Part shown: positions 25,992 through 36,358 of the stretch, piece by piece
Layout of the letters: each line of letters starts with the position of its first letter
How positions within the stretch are numbered: the first letter of the stretch is position 1
NCBI GenBank assembly: GCA_944322325.1
Contig: CALUOQ010000003.1
Span: 124,001-188,000, forward strand
From: an uncultured Alloprevotella sp.
GTDB lineage: Bacteria; Bacteroidota; Bacteroidia; Bacteroidales; Bacteroidaceae
Direction of reading: 5' to 3'
DNA: 64,000 nt
Position numbers and translations under genes: made by a program
The notes under the pieces: generated by a model
The model's database searches: none
The model's input: the letters and a program-made list of their open reading frames with translations, nothing else
Told to the model about the DNA's origin: nothing

Positions 25992-27482
25992 ATGCAAGCC
26001 TTGCTTCAACTTTTCCGTGACTGGTGCGGCCACGCGCCGGTCAATACTGAGCGCCTGCCCGGCGCTGCGAGCAACCGGCAGTACGTGCGACTCTATGCCC
26101 CCGCGGGCGTCGAACCGCAGTCGGTCATCGGCGTCATCGGGCAGTCGCACGACGAAAACCATAGCTTCATCTACCTGAGCCGTCACTTCGCCGGCAAGGG
26201 GCTTCCCGTGCCGCGCATTCTGGCCGTCGCGCCCGACGAGATGCGCTACTTGCAGACCGACCTGGGCAACCGTTCGCTCTATCAGGCCCTGCGCCGTGGT
26301 CGTGAGAGCGGCGCCTGCTACGACGCCGCCGAGCGCGAACTGATATGCCGCACGCTGCGCCGCCTGCCCGAACTGCAGGTGCGCGGCGCCGAGGGACTGG
26401 ACTTCAGCCAGTGTCTGCCGCCGACGGAGTTCGACCATACGGCCGCAATGTTCGACTTGAATTACTTTAAGTACTGTTTTCTCCGGACCACCGAGCTCGC
26501 TCACGACGAGCTGCGCCTCGAGGCCGACCTGCAGCGTCTGGCCACCGACTTGGTGAGCGGCGGAGGGCGTACGTTCCTCTACCGCGACTTCCAGGCGCGC
26601 AATGTGCTGCTCGACGCCGACGACAATCCGTGGTTCATCGACTTTCAGGGCGGTCGCCGCGGCCCTGTGCAGTACGACGTGGCCTCGTACCTGTGGCAGG
26701 CGTCGGCCCGCTATCCGCGGGAGTTGCGCGAGGAGATGGTCGGCGAGTACATTGACGCCCTGAAGGCGCTGGTGCCGGTCGACGAAGAGGCATTCCGCCG
26801 CCGGCTCAGACTGTTTGTCCTGTTCCGCATCATGCAAGTATTGGGCACGTACGGTTTCCGCGGTTATTTCGAGCGCAAGAAGTATTTCATAGACAGTATC
26901 CCGCCTGCCATTGCCAACCTCCGCGCCCTGCTCGACGCCGGCGTGGCGCGGCCCTATGCCTACCTGGCGGACGTGTTACAGCGGATGGTGGACCTGCCGC
27001 AGTTCGAAGTCACGGCGGACTCGGCGCCGGTTGCGGCTCCGGCCGACACCGGGACGAGGCGGCCGCTTGTGGTGCGCGTATTCAGCTTCAGTTACCGTAA
27101 GGGCATCCCCGAGGATGTGAGCGGAAACGGCGGCGGCTATGTGTTCGACTGTCGTGGGATGCACAACCCCGGCCGCTATGCTGCCTATCAGGACCTGACG
27201 GGGCTCGACTCCTCCGTGCAGACTTTCCTGGAGGACGACGCGGAGGTGCTGACCTACCTTGACAGTGTTTACAAGCTGGCCGATGCCCACGTGGACAACT
27301 ACCAGGAACGCGGTTTCACCGATCTGATGTTCAGCTTCGGCTGCACGGGCGGGCGCCACCGCAGCGTGTACTGTGCCGAGCACCTGGCCGAGCACCTGAA
27401 CCGCCGTTTCGGCATCGAGGTACGCCTCTGCCACCGCGAACAGGGTATCGAGCGCTGCCTGCCGGCGCGGGCGAAAATCTGA
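25992..27482 (+). CDS. Fusion of AmgK-like sugar kinase and RapZ C-terminal domain
   Basis: 496 residues. The first ~340 form an aminoglycoside-phosphotransferase (APH) fold: LPGAASNRQYVRLY is the nucleotide loop, YRDFQARNVLL at 197-207 holds catalytic Asp199 and Asn204, and WFIDFQGGR at 214-222 gives the metal-binding Asp217. The closest known enzymes are AmgK-type N-acetylmuramate/N-acetylglucosamine 1-kinases. From about 358 the protein matches the C-terminal domain of RapZ (VVRVFSFSYRKG, FDCRGMHNPGR, FSFGCTGGRHRSVYCAEHLA), which in E. coli binds glucosamine-6-phosphate and controls glmS RNA decay. Such fusions are, to my knowledge, seen in other Bacteroidota. A role in amino-sugar recycling or sensing is inferred. 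The receptor gene follows after 41 bases. Confidence 0.85.
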   Translation: MQALLQLFRDWCGHAPVNTERLPGAASNRQYVRLYAPAGVEPQSVIGVIGQSHDENHSFIYLSRHFAGKGLPVPRILAVAPDEMRYLQTDLGNRSLYQALRRGRESGACYDAAERELICRTLRRLPELQVRGAEGLDFSQCLPPTEFDHTAAMFDLNYFKYCFLRTTELAHDELRLEADLQRLATDLVSGGGRTFLYRDFQARNVLLDADDNPWFIDFQGGRRGPVQYDVASYLWQASARYPRELREEMVGEYIDALKALVPVDEEAFRRRLRLFVLFRIMQVLGTYGFRGYFERKKYFIDSIPPAIANLRALLDAGVARPYAYLADVLQRMVDLPQFEVTADSAPVAAPADTGTRRPLVVRVFSFSYRKGIPEDVSGNGGGYVFDCRGMHNPGRYAAYQDLTGLDSSVQTFLEDDAEVLTYLDSVYKLADAHVDNYQERGFTDLMFSFGCTGGRHRSVYCAEHLAEHLNRRFGIEVRLCHREQGIERCLPARAKI

Positions 27483-27523
27483 GCGCGGCATACTTTTTCG
27501 TCTGCGTCGCCGTTAATGAGAGT

Positions 27524-29926
27524 ATGAGCCGTACGAAGAACCGCTTTCTCACCTATATATTATATGTGTGGCTGTGTCTGTTGGCCCTCCCGGTGGGAGC
27601 GCAGCAGCGCTGCCACCTGCGCGGCACCGTGGTCGACGACAAAGGAGCTCCGATCGAGCTGGCCACCGTGCGCGTCGAGGGACAGGCCGCCGGTTCCATG
27701 ACGAACCTGAAGGGCGAGTACGCCTTCTCGTTCACCTCGGGCGACACGGTGGTGGTCGTCTTCTCCCTCGTGGGCTACGAGACGCGCAAGCGAACCCTGT
27801 TGAGCCCCCGCGACTCGATGAAGCTCGACGTTGTGCTGCCGCCCTTGGGATATGCGCTCGAAAAGGCCACCGTCACCGGACAGCGCGTACAGACCGGAAC
27901 GATGCAGAAGCTGACGCCCGATGGCTCAAAGCAGATGCCCTCGACTACGGGCAACGCGGTGGAGGAACTCATCGCTACGCAGGCCGGCGTCTCGACGCAC
28001 AACGAGCTTTCGTCACAGTACAACGTGAGGGGCGGGTCGTTCGACGAGAATTGCGTTTACCTGAACGGTATCGAGGTGTACCGCCCCATGTTGGTACGCT
28101 CGGGGCAGCAGGAAGGCCTGAGTATAATCAACAGCGACATGGTCGAAAGTATCGGCTTTTCGTCCGGCGGCTTCGCGGCGCGTTACGGCGACCGCATGTC
28201 GTCCGTCCTCGACATCACGTACAAGAAGCCCGAGCGGTTCGAGGCCAGCGTAGCCGCCAGTATGCTCGGCGCTTCGGCCTATGTGGGGTGGGGCAATGAA
28301 AAATTCAGCGTGATGAACTCCGTGCGCTACAAGACGACGCGCTATCTGCTCGGGTCGCTCGAGACGTCAGGCGAGTACCGGCCTACGTTTCTCGACTACC
28401 AGACCGTGTGGTCCTGGCGCCCCAGTCAGCGTTGGGAGTTCGGTTTCATCGGAAACATCTCCGACAATCATTACAACTTTGAGCCCGAGGATCGCGAGAC
28501 GAACTTCGGTACGATGAACGATGCCAAGTCCTTCAAAGTCTACTTCGACGGTCAGGAAAAGGACTACTTCCGCACGTACTTCGGTGCCCTTTCGCTGACG
28601 CGCCACTTCAGCAGAACAACGAGCCTGACGCTGTCGGCGTCGGCCTTCGCGTCGCGCGAGCAGGAAGCCTACGACATACAGGGCGAATACTGGCTGAACG
28701 AGGCCACCTCGCAGGAGCAGCTGGGCGTTGGGACGTACCTGGAGCACGCTCGCAACCGCCTACAGGCCCGCATGGCGGACTTCGGCCTGAAATTCAAGAC
28801 CCGCCTGACGGCGCACACGCTGGAGGCGGGGTTCGACTGGAAGCTGGAGCGTATCCGCGAGAACTCGCGCGAGTGGGAAATGCGCGACTCGATGGGCTAC
28901 TCACTGCCCCACGACCCCGACCGGCTGATGCTGATATACAGTCTGCGCTCGCAGGACGAAATGTCGTCGAACCGCTTCGAAGCCTATGTGCAGGACACGT
29001 GGCGGATGAAGTCGCAGACAGGACTTTTTACGCTGAACTACGGCCTGCGACTGAGCCACTGGGACTGGAACGGCGAGACGCTCGTTTCGCCCCGCGCCTC
29101 GCTGGGTTTCCTCCCGGCGTTCAACGAAAATCTGACTTTCCGTCTGGCCACCGGTGTCTATTATCAAGCGCCCTTCTATAAGGAGTTGAAGGACACGACG
29201 ACCGTGGCCGGCGTGACGACGGTAAGGCTGAACAAGAACATCAAGGCGCAGCGCTCCATCCACTTCGTGCTGGGGGGCGACTACAACTTCCGTATGCTGA
29301 ACCGGCCTTTCCGTTTCACGACGGAGGTCTACTACAAGGCCATGTCGAACCTGATTCCGTACAACGTGGACAACGTGCGCCTCGTCTACTACGGCGAGAA
29401 CCTGAGTCGCGGCTACGCTACGGGCATCGACTTCAAGCTCTTTGGCGAGTTCGTGCCCGGTGCGGATTCGTGGATAACCTTCTCGCTGATGACGACCAAG
29501 GAAAAACTCGGTGGGCGGTGGCTGCCGCGTCCGACGGACGAGCGCTATAACTTTTCGCTTTACTTCACAGATTTCTTTCCCGGCACGACGCGCTGGCGCA
29601 TGACGCTCAAGGCGGCCTTTGCAGACGGTCTGCCTTTCGGACCGCCGCACTCGGGACGCGAGGCGCAGACCTTCAGGGCACCGGCCTATAAACGCGTGGA
29701 CATTGGCATGAGCTATCGTCTGCTCAACAACGAGGACCGTCACATCACGCGTGGCGTGGGGCGCTGGCTGCGCAACGTGTGGCTCGGCGTGGACGCTTTC
29801 AACGTGCTCGGCATAAACAACGTAAATTCCTACTACTGGGTGACGGACATCACGAATACCCAGTACGCCGTGCCGAACTACCTGACGGGCCGCCAGATTA
29901 ACGTCCGTTTCAGCGTGGACTTTTAG
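27524..29926 (+). CDS. TonB-dependent outer-membrane receptor
   Basis: 800 residues with a signal peptide ending at LPVGAQQ. A carboxypeptidase-regulatory-like domain is at about 30-105 (LRGTVVDDKGAPIELATVRV, LVGYETRKRTLL), then a plug domain (STHNELSSQYNVRGGSFDEN, VYLNGIEVYRP, SSGGFAARYGDRMSSVLDI). The rest is a 22-strand-type barrel ending in a strand with a terminal aromatic (QINVRFSVDF). The length is short for SusC (about 1,000) and there is no SusD-like partner, so it is more likely a metal, cofactor or small-molecule receptor than a glycan importer. The substrate is unknown. Confidence 0.88.
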   Translation: MSRTKNRFLTYILYVWLCLLALPVGAQQRCHLRGTVVDDKGAPIELATVRVEGQAAGSMTNLKGEYAFSFTSGDTVVVVFSLVGYETRKRTLLSPRDSMKLDVVLPPLGYALEKATVTGQRVQTGTMQKLTPDGSKQMPSTTGNAVEELIATQAGVSTHNELSSQYNVRGGSFDENCVYLNGIEVYRPMLVRSGQQEGLSIINSDMVESIGFSSGGFAARYGDRMSSVLDITYKKPERFEASVAASMLGASAYVGWGNEKFSVMNSVRYKTTRYLLGSLETSGEYRPTFLDYQTVWSWRPSQRWEFGFIGNISDNHYNFEPEDRETNFGTMNDAKSFKVYFDGQEKDYFRTYFGALSLTRHFSRTTSLTLSASAFASREQEAYDIQGEYWLNEATSQEQLGVGTYLEHARNRLQARMADFGLKFKTRLTAHTLEAGFDWKLERIRENSREWEMRDSMGYSLPHDPDRLMLIYSLRSQDEMSSNRFEAYVQDTWRMKSQTGLFTLNYGLRLSHWDWNGETLVSPRASLGFLPAFNENLTFRLATGVYYQAPFYKELKDTTTVAGVTTVRLNKNIKAQRSIHFVLGGDYNFRMLNRPFRFTTEVYYKAMSNLIPYNVDNVRLVYYGENLSRGYATGIDFKLFGEFVPGADSWITFSLMTTKEKLGGRWLPRPTDERYNFSLYFTDFFPGTTRWRMTLKAAFADGLPFGPPHSGREAQTFRAPAYKRVDIGMSYRLLNNEDRHITRGVGRWLRNVWLGVDAFNVLGINNVNSYYWVTDITNTQYAVPNYLTGRQINVRFSVDF

Positions 29927-29958
29927 GAGAACGTTTCGACGCCTTCGTGTGTCGCTTC

Positions 29959-30006
29959 AAAAAGCAGCAGTCCTGCTCCGCCGTGCGAGGCGGGGCAGGA
30001 CTGCTG
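29959..30006. terminator. Strong hairpin between convergent TonB receptor and sulfatase
   Basis: An 18-pair stem (29965-29982 with 29989-30006, one G-T pair, loop GTGCGA) lies in the 101-base gap between convergent genes. Read on the minus strand it is followed by TTTTT (29963-29959), so it is an intrinsic terminator for the sulfatase. It should also stop the receptor transcript. Confidence 0.85.
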
Positions 30007-30027
30007 ATATAAAGGGACGGGAAGAAG

Positions 30028-31569
30028 TTAGAGAGGATACTTCTCGCGGATGGGGTCGTCGTACTGCACTTGCAGGTCCCACAGCTGCTTTTTCAGCTTT
30101 TTGATGAGCTTCTCCGTGCCCGGCTTACCGTAGATGTTGTGGAGCTGGTTGGGGTCCTCCTTAAGGTCGTAGAGCTCCCAGACGTCGATGTCGTTGTAGA
30201 AGTGGGTCAAGGTGTAGCGCTCGGTGCGGATGCCGTAGTGGCGCTTCACCATGTGTTCGGCCGGGTATTCGTAGTAGTGGTAGTAGACAGCCTTACGCCA
30301 GTCCTTGGGGTGTTCGCCTTTGAGCAGCGGAACGAGCGAGCAGCCCTGGATGTCGTCGGGGATAGGCGCGCCGGCCAGTTCGAGGAAGGTGGGCGCGTAG
30401 TCGATGTTCTGGACGGGTTCCTCGATGTCACCGCGGGCGTCGAGGCCCTTGGGAAGCATCATGACGAGCGGCGTGTTGAGCGACTCTTCGTAGATGAAGC
30501 GCTTGTCGAACCATCCGTGTTCACCCATGTAGAAGCCCTGGTCCGAAGTGTAGACGACGAGGGTGGAGTCGAGCAGGCCTGACTCGTCGAGGTAGTCGAG
30601 CAGGCGGCCGACGTTGTCGTCGAGGCTCTTCAGAACCTTGGCGTAGTCGCGCATGTAGCGCTGGAACTTGAACTCGGCGAGGGCCTTGCCTGTCAGATGC
30701 TTGGACTCGAAGTCAGCGGTGAGCTTGTTGTAGAAGGCGTCGTACTTGGCGCGGTCCTCGGGGTCGAGGCGGCCTATCATGCCTTCGTAGGTCGGCGCCA
30801 GCGGTGTCTTGGTTACGCCTTTGGTGTACATCTTGACGTCGTACGCCATGTCCATGTCTTCGGCGATACTCATTTCCTGCGCGGCGGCAGCGGGACGGCC
30901 TTCGTAGTCGTCGTAGAACGTTTCGGGCAGGGGGAACGTCTTGTCCTCATATAGATTGAGGTACTTCAGCTCAGGTAACCAGGCGCGGTGGCAGGCCTTG
31001 TGGTGAACGAAAAGGGCGAAAGGCTTGGAGCGATCGCGCTTGTGCTCGAGCCAGTCGATGCTCTTGTCCGTAATAATGTTGGTCACGTAACCCTTCTCGC
31101 GCACCGTCTTGTTCTCCATGGTGATGAAGTTGGGATTGTAGTAGTCTCCCTGTGCCGGAAGGATGTTCCAGAAGTCGAAACCGGTGGGCGTGCTCACTAG
31201 ATGCCACTTGCCGATGATAGCAGTCTGGTAGCCGGCTTTCTGAAGGAGCTTCGGCATGGTCTGCTGACTGCCGTCGAATACACCGTGTTCGTTGTTCGTA
31301 AAGCCATTCTTATGGCTGTGTTTTCCTGTGAGCATGCAGGCACGGCTGGGGCCGGAGATGGAGTTGGCCACGAAGCTGTTCACGAACTTCACGCCGTCTG
31401 CCGCAATGCGGTCGAGGTTGGGCGTCTCCACGTTGCGGTTGTCGTAGCAACTCATCATCTGGGCCGTGTGGTCGTCGGTCATGATGTAGACGACGTTGTA
31501 GCGGCCCTGAGCAACGGCCACTGCGGGCAGCGTGAGCGCACTAAGCAGATAGATTTTTTTCGTTTCCAT
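30028..31569 (-). CDS. Secreted sulfatase (family S1, serine type)
   Basis: 513 residues with a signal peptide (METKKIYLLSALTLPAVAVA). The metal start is VVYIMTDDHTAQMMSCYDNR and the signature S-G-P-S-R is at 72-76, with Ser72 the predicted formylglycine precursor. YTSDQGFYMGEHGWFDKRF resembles the segment of the N-acetylglucosamine-6-sulfatase and related subfamilies, quite unlike the DNGP version of the other three sulfatases here. It therefore belongs to a different S1 subfamily; the substrate is not settled. The gene is monocistronic, with terminators on both sides. Confidence 0.9.
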   Translation of the reverse strand: METKKIYLLSALTLPAVAVAQGRYNVVYIMTDDHTAQMMSCYDNRNVETPNLDRIAADGVKFVNSFVANSISGPSRACMLTGKHSHKNGFTNNEHGVFDGSQQTMPKLLQKAGYQTAIIGKWHLVSTPTGFDFWNILPAQGDYYNPNFITMENKTVREKGYVTNIITDKSIDWLEHKRDRSKPFALFVHHKACHRAWLPELKYLNLYEDKTFPLPETFYDDYEGRPAAAAQEMSIAEDMDMAYDVKMYTKGVTKTPLAPTYEGMIGRLDPEDRAKYDAFYNKLTADFESKHLTGKALAEFKFQRYMRDYAKVLKSLDDNVGRLLDYLDESGLLDSTLVVYTSDQGFYMGEHGWFDKRFIYEESLNTPLVMMLPKGLDARGDIEEPVQNIDYAPTFLELAGAPIPDDIQGCSLVPLLKGEHPKDWRKAVYYHYYEYPAEHMVKRHYGIRTERYTLTHFYNDIDVWELYDLKEDPNQLHNIYGKPGTEKLIKKLKKQLWDLQVQYDDPIREKYPL

Positions 31570-31589
31570 TCAGTGTTTGTGAAAGTGAT

Positions 31590-31638
31590 AAAAAAAAGCC
31601 AGCGGCAGTCTCCCTGTGTATGAGGACCTCCACTGGCT
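31590..31638 (-). terminator. Intrinsic terminator after glmM
   Basis: On the minus strand, arms AGCCAGTGG and CCGCTGGCT (31638-31630 and 31605-31597) form a stem with a 24-base loop and are followed by a run of seven or eight Ts. It lies 20 bases past the glmM stop. Confidence 0.8.
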
Positions 31639-31657
31639 GTGAGTTGAGTATGACGAA

Positions 31658-33052
<1,395 letters not shown>

Positions 33053-33117
33053 TGTATGTAGTTTTGAGTTTGTTTGTAATGTGGGGCGCTTTGCTTCTCT
33101 TTTGTCTTGCAACGTGA

Positions 33118-33125
33118 CAAATTTA
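33118..33125 (-). promoter_or_regulatory. Promoter -7 box (TAAATTTG) for glmM
   Basis: Minus-strand TAnnTTTG lies 66 bases upstream of the glmM start, in the short gap after the lipoprotein gene. Confidence 0.5.
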
Positions 33126-33171
33126 CGAAATAAATGTCGATTTGCGCGGCGTAGTGGTGTACATTTTTTGT

Positions 33172-34689
33172 TTAACGGATAAATTTGGCTTGTTCTACGT
33201 TCGTGTCGTCGTAGATTACTTTGCGGAATTCGTCCGCCGAGTACGGCACGGCGTCCGTCGACAGTTCGGGCACGTTGTAGCTTTTCAGCAGGAGCAGGTT
33301 CTGTTCGGGGTCTTCCTGCGGCAAGAGGAAAGCCTTGTGGGCGTTGCCTGCGGTGTCGAAGTAGGCTATGTAAGGCCGTGTGTAGGAGCCGTCGTCGCGC
33401 CGGGATGAGAAGACGATCCACCGGCCGTTGCTGCTCCAAGTGTGGTAGCTTTCGGCGTTGGGACTGTTGGCCTCCGTGAGCGGACGGACCTGCCCGGTCT
33501 TCAAATCCTTGACGTACAAGTCGGCGCTCTTGTGCCAGATGTGGAACTGGCCGTAGTCGCCCAGCGTGAAGAGCAGGTAGCGGCCGTCCGGACTGACGCG
33601 CGGCACAGTGGCGCTTTTGCCCAAGGCATTGCAGTCGACCTCCAGCTGAGGCGTGCCGAACTGCTGGGTACGCTCGTCGAAGCTCAGGCTCATGATGTCG
33701 TTGCGCAGGCTGTCGTAGTGGTTGAGGAGGTAGGACTGGTGCAAGGAGTCGGGCAGGGCGTCGAGCTGGGGCACGTGGGCCACGCAGTAGTAAAGCTTCC
33801 GCCCGTCGGGCGACCAGCACGGGAAGGTTTCGAAGTCCGATTCGGTCTTGAGGATGTTGCGCACGGTGCCCTGCTCGGCGTCATAGAAGATGAGGTCCGC
33901 GGCCTCGTCGAGGACTTCCACTTTCTGCGGGTCGATGAGGTGGAAAGCCTGTCCCGTCTTGTTCGACGAGAAAGCGATCCACTTCCGCCGGGGATGCCAT
34001 GAGGGGTAGACGGCGGAGGCCAGGATAGAGTCGCAGTTGACGTTCATCTTGCGGATGCCGTTCTCGTCGGCAATGAGGGTGCCGCCGTGGTTGCTGCGCA
34101 CGTGAAAGAGCATACGGCGGGTGCTGTAGTTCTGGTAGTTGTGGCAGTTGATGCAATGGTTGTTGTCGTTGTCGAACGTGCGGTTGTTCTCGTAGATGGT
34201 ATGTACGTCGAACGAGGTCAGGTCGCGCTGATACAGTCCCAGCTGGCGGTAGATTTCGTAGCCCGGCTCGATGAGGCGGTACGACAAGTAGCGGTCAATG
34301 GGTTCGCGGGCTACCTCAAGGGTATAGGCCGGGAAGCGCACCCATCCGCCGTCGCGCCGGGCGTAGACGGTCACACGGACCGACTGTCCGCGGGCTTTGT
34401 CGAGCATCTGTCGCCAGGCGGTGGAGTCGATTTTCAAGGTGTTTCCGTCGTCGCTGCCGGCCACGACCTGCATCCCGCCGCCGTCGAAGGTGGCGACGAA
34501 TGCCTGTCCGGCCGATTGCACCTGTATGTTGAGCGGAGCAATGTTTGGCGGAATGACAATGTCCCGGTAGTCCGGATAAATGCGCACGGCTTCCTTGACC
34601 GGCGTGGAGCTGTCGGGTACTTTGGGCGTGCTTTTGCAGCCTGCCAGCAGTGCGAGGGAGACGAGGCAGAGGGCGAATAGCTTTTTCAT
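33172..34689 (-). CDS. Lipoprotein with CxxCH heme-type motif and TolB-like propeller
   Basis: 505 residues. The lipobox LALLAGC puts the lipidated Cys at 18. After an N-terminal beta region comes C-I-N-C-H at 179-183 in the context TFDNDNNHCINCHNYQNYST, a canonical heme c attachment motif. The remainder looks like a TolB/PD40 beta-propeller (VYPSWHPRRKWIAFSSNK, FPCWSPDGRKLYYC, PRVSPDGRYLLFTLG, TWSSNGRWIVFSSRRD). This suggests a periplasm-facing or surface lipoprotein with one c-type heme, possibly for electron transfer or binding; no enzyme activity is known to me. Its start overlaps the stop of the upstream membrane protein by one base (TGATG), implying coupled translation and joint function. 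Confidence 0.72.
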   Translation of the reverse strand: MKKLFALCLVSLALLAGCKSTPKVPDSSTPVKEAVRIYPDYRDIVIPPNIAPLNIQVQSAGQAFVATFDGGGMQVVAGSDDGNTLKIDSTAWRQMLDKARGQSVRVTVYARRDGGWVRFPAYTLEVAREPIDRYLSYRLIEPGYEIYRQLGLYQRDLTSFDVHTIYENNRTFDNDNNHCINCHNYQNYSTRRMLFHVRSNHGGTLIADENGIRKMNVNCDSILASAVYPSWHPRRKWIAFSSNKTGQAFHLIDPQKVEVLDEAADLIFYDAEQGTVRNILKTESDFETFPCWSPDGRKLYYCVAHVPQLDALPDSLHQSYLLNHYDSLRNDIMSLSFDERTQQFGTPQLEVDCNALGKSATVPRVSPDGRYLLFTLGDYGQFHIWHKSADLYVKDLKTGQVRPLTEANSPNAESYHTWSSNGRWIVFSSRRDDGSYTRPYIAYFDTAGNAHKAFLLPQEDPEQNLLLLKSYNVPELSTDAVPYSADEFRKVIYDDTNVEQAKFIR

Positions 34690-36290
34690 CAGTTCACCCC
34701 TCCTTTCTCCGCCTGGTAGCCTTCGTGCTGCGGCTTCAGTTTGTCGTCCGGGATGTTTTCCAGAAAATAGTAGAGCGGGTAGAAACCTGCCCAGTTTTCT
34801 TTCAGTTTGTCGTAGGCATGGAGTCTGTCGCCCTGGTAGTAGTATTGCATCGTTTCGAGGAAGGCTTTGGTCCGCTCCACGTTGAGCGGGTTGAGGCGCG
34901 GGTAGTGGCGGAGCAGCCGTTCGTTCTTCAAGCCTTCGAGTGCCACGGCTTGCTCGACGGCTGCGGGTAGGCTTTGGTTGCGCATGGCGTCGGTACGCAT
35001 CAGGAGATTCGGCATTTTTTTCGTGTACAGGCAGGCGGCGTACGACAAGGTCAGTGCCTGCATACTGCGGCCCTGCATGATGTTGACGTAGTAGTCGATG
35101 AAAACGGGCGACTGGAAGTTCTGCTCGAACGTGTTCCGGACCGGTATGAGCTGCCCGATGCGGGCCAGCACCGGGTCGGCGGCCACGCGCTTAGCGTCGG
35201 CGGCCATGGGGGCGTACTTGTCGACGAATGCTTGTTCGAAGGGAACTTTCGAGAGAATGTGCAGGTACTTCCGGGCCAGTGCCGGCTCCTTGTTGATAAC
35301 GGCGCACTTGACCATACGTTCCAAGTGGGCCAGCGAGGGCCCGTCGTGCACCATTTGTTCCATCGTGTGGTGGTAGGCCGTGTTGACCAGACCGCCGTAG
35401 AGGCTACAGTCGGGTACGTAGTAGTCGTACTCGGCGGATTTCTCGGTGTCGAAGTAGTCGACGTCGAGACGCGGATACTGGTAGTAGATGTCGAAGAGTT
35501 TGTCGAGCAGCTGGTCGGTCTGCACAAGGGCGATGGCGTAGTAGGCGGCCACACCGCGGGCCGGACGATCGACGCCTTGCGCCGTGTCGATCATTCCGTC
35601 CCAGTCCTCGTGGTCCATCAGGTTCTGCATGCGCGCGATGGCCAGTTCGTTGGTGCGGCCGCAGAGGGCGTAGGCCGTGAGTGCGGCAAAGAGGAGGACG
35701 GGGCTGACCGAGGCCGTCAGACTGCGCACAGCGGGTGTCGCACCCTTGCGGCCGACGGCGAAGCGCACCAAGGCGGCCACGACGCCTACGAGCAGGGTCA
35801 TTGCAGGCAGCAGGAACGTGAGGCCCGGCTCGCCCTTGAAGAAGAGGTTGAGCCCCAGCCCGACGAGGTAGGCCAGCACGGCGGCGGGGAGTAACTGCGT
35901 TGTCCAGCGCCAGCGGGCCGGTAACCGCAAGGCGTAGTCCAGCAAGGCGACGGTCGCTGTCAGCATGAGGGAGAGCAGAAGGCCGCCCGCCCACGGATAC
36001 TTGAAGAGGAGCAACATCCAGCGACCCAAGGCCAGCAGATAGCCGCCGGGCTTGTCGGTCAGGAAGCGCATCAGCGTTTCGTCGAAAGCGAAGAAACTCA
36101 TGCGCGAGGCCCGCTCGAACATGGGGCCGTAGATGGCGGAGCAGAATATCCAGCCGAGGATGAACAGCAACGCATAGGGCGTCCATGCCGGCAGGCGGTC
36201 GGCAAGCCGGCGGCGCGGCTTGGCCGGTTTGCGCGCTGCGGCAGGTTGGGGAGTGGCTTTTTTAGCTTGAACAGGTTTTCTTTTCGTCAT
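34689..36290 (-). CDS. Polytopic membrane protein (DUF6057-like)
   Basis: 533 residues. The first ~30 residues are strongly basic and rich in Lys, Ala and Pro (cytoplasmic). Hydrophobic segments follow at about 36-56, 85-120, 130-150 and 155-178 (WTPYALLFILGWIFCSAIYG, LLLSLMLTATVALLDYALRL) and another near 195-210. The second half is soluble and helical (about 225-525), like a TPR-type array. This agrees with Bacteroidota DUF6057 proteins, whose role is unknown. It is coupled to the CxxCH lipoprotein and lies 68 bases after the CotH-type gene on the same strand. Confidence 0.55.
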   Translation of the reverse strand: MTKRKPVQAKKATPQPAAARKPAKPRRRLADRLPAWTPYALLFILGWIFCSAIYGPMFERASRMSFFAFDETLMRFLTDKPGGYLLALGRWMLLLFKYPWAGGLLLSLMLTATVALLDYALRLPARWRWTTQLLPAAVLAYLVGLGLNLFFKGEPGLTFLLPAMTLLVGVVAALVRFAVGRKGATPAVRSLTASVSPVLLFAALTAYALCGRTNELAIARMQNLMDHEDWDGMIDTAQGVDRPARGVAAYYAIALVQTDQLLDKLFDIYYQYPRLDVDYFDTEKSAEYDYYVPDCSLYGGLVNTAYHHTMEQMVHDGPSLAHLERMVKCAVINKEPALARKYLHILSKVPFEQAFVDKYAPMAADAKRVAADPVLARIGQLIPVRNTFEQNFQSPVFIDYYVNIMQGRSMQALTLSYAACLYTKKMPNLLMRTDAMRNQSLPAAVEQAVALEGLKNERLLRHYPRLNPLNVERTKAFLETMQYYYQGDRLHAYDKLKENWAGFYPLYYFLENIPDDKLKPQHEGYQAEKGGVN

Positions 36291-36358
36291 GGTTCAGTCA
36301 CTTTTGGGCGGGGCGGAGCTTTCGGGGCCGGTTCCGTCCGCAGTGGGGCGGGGATGGA

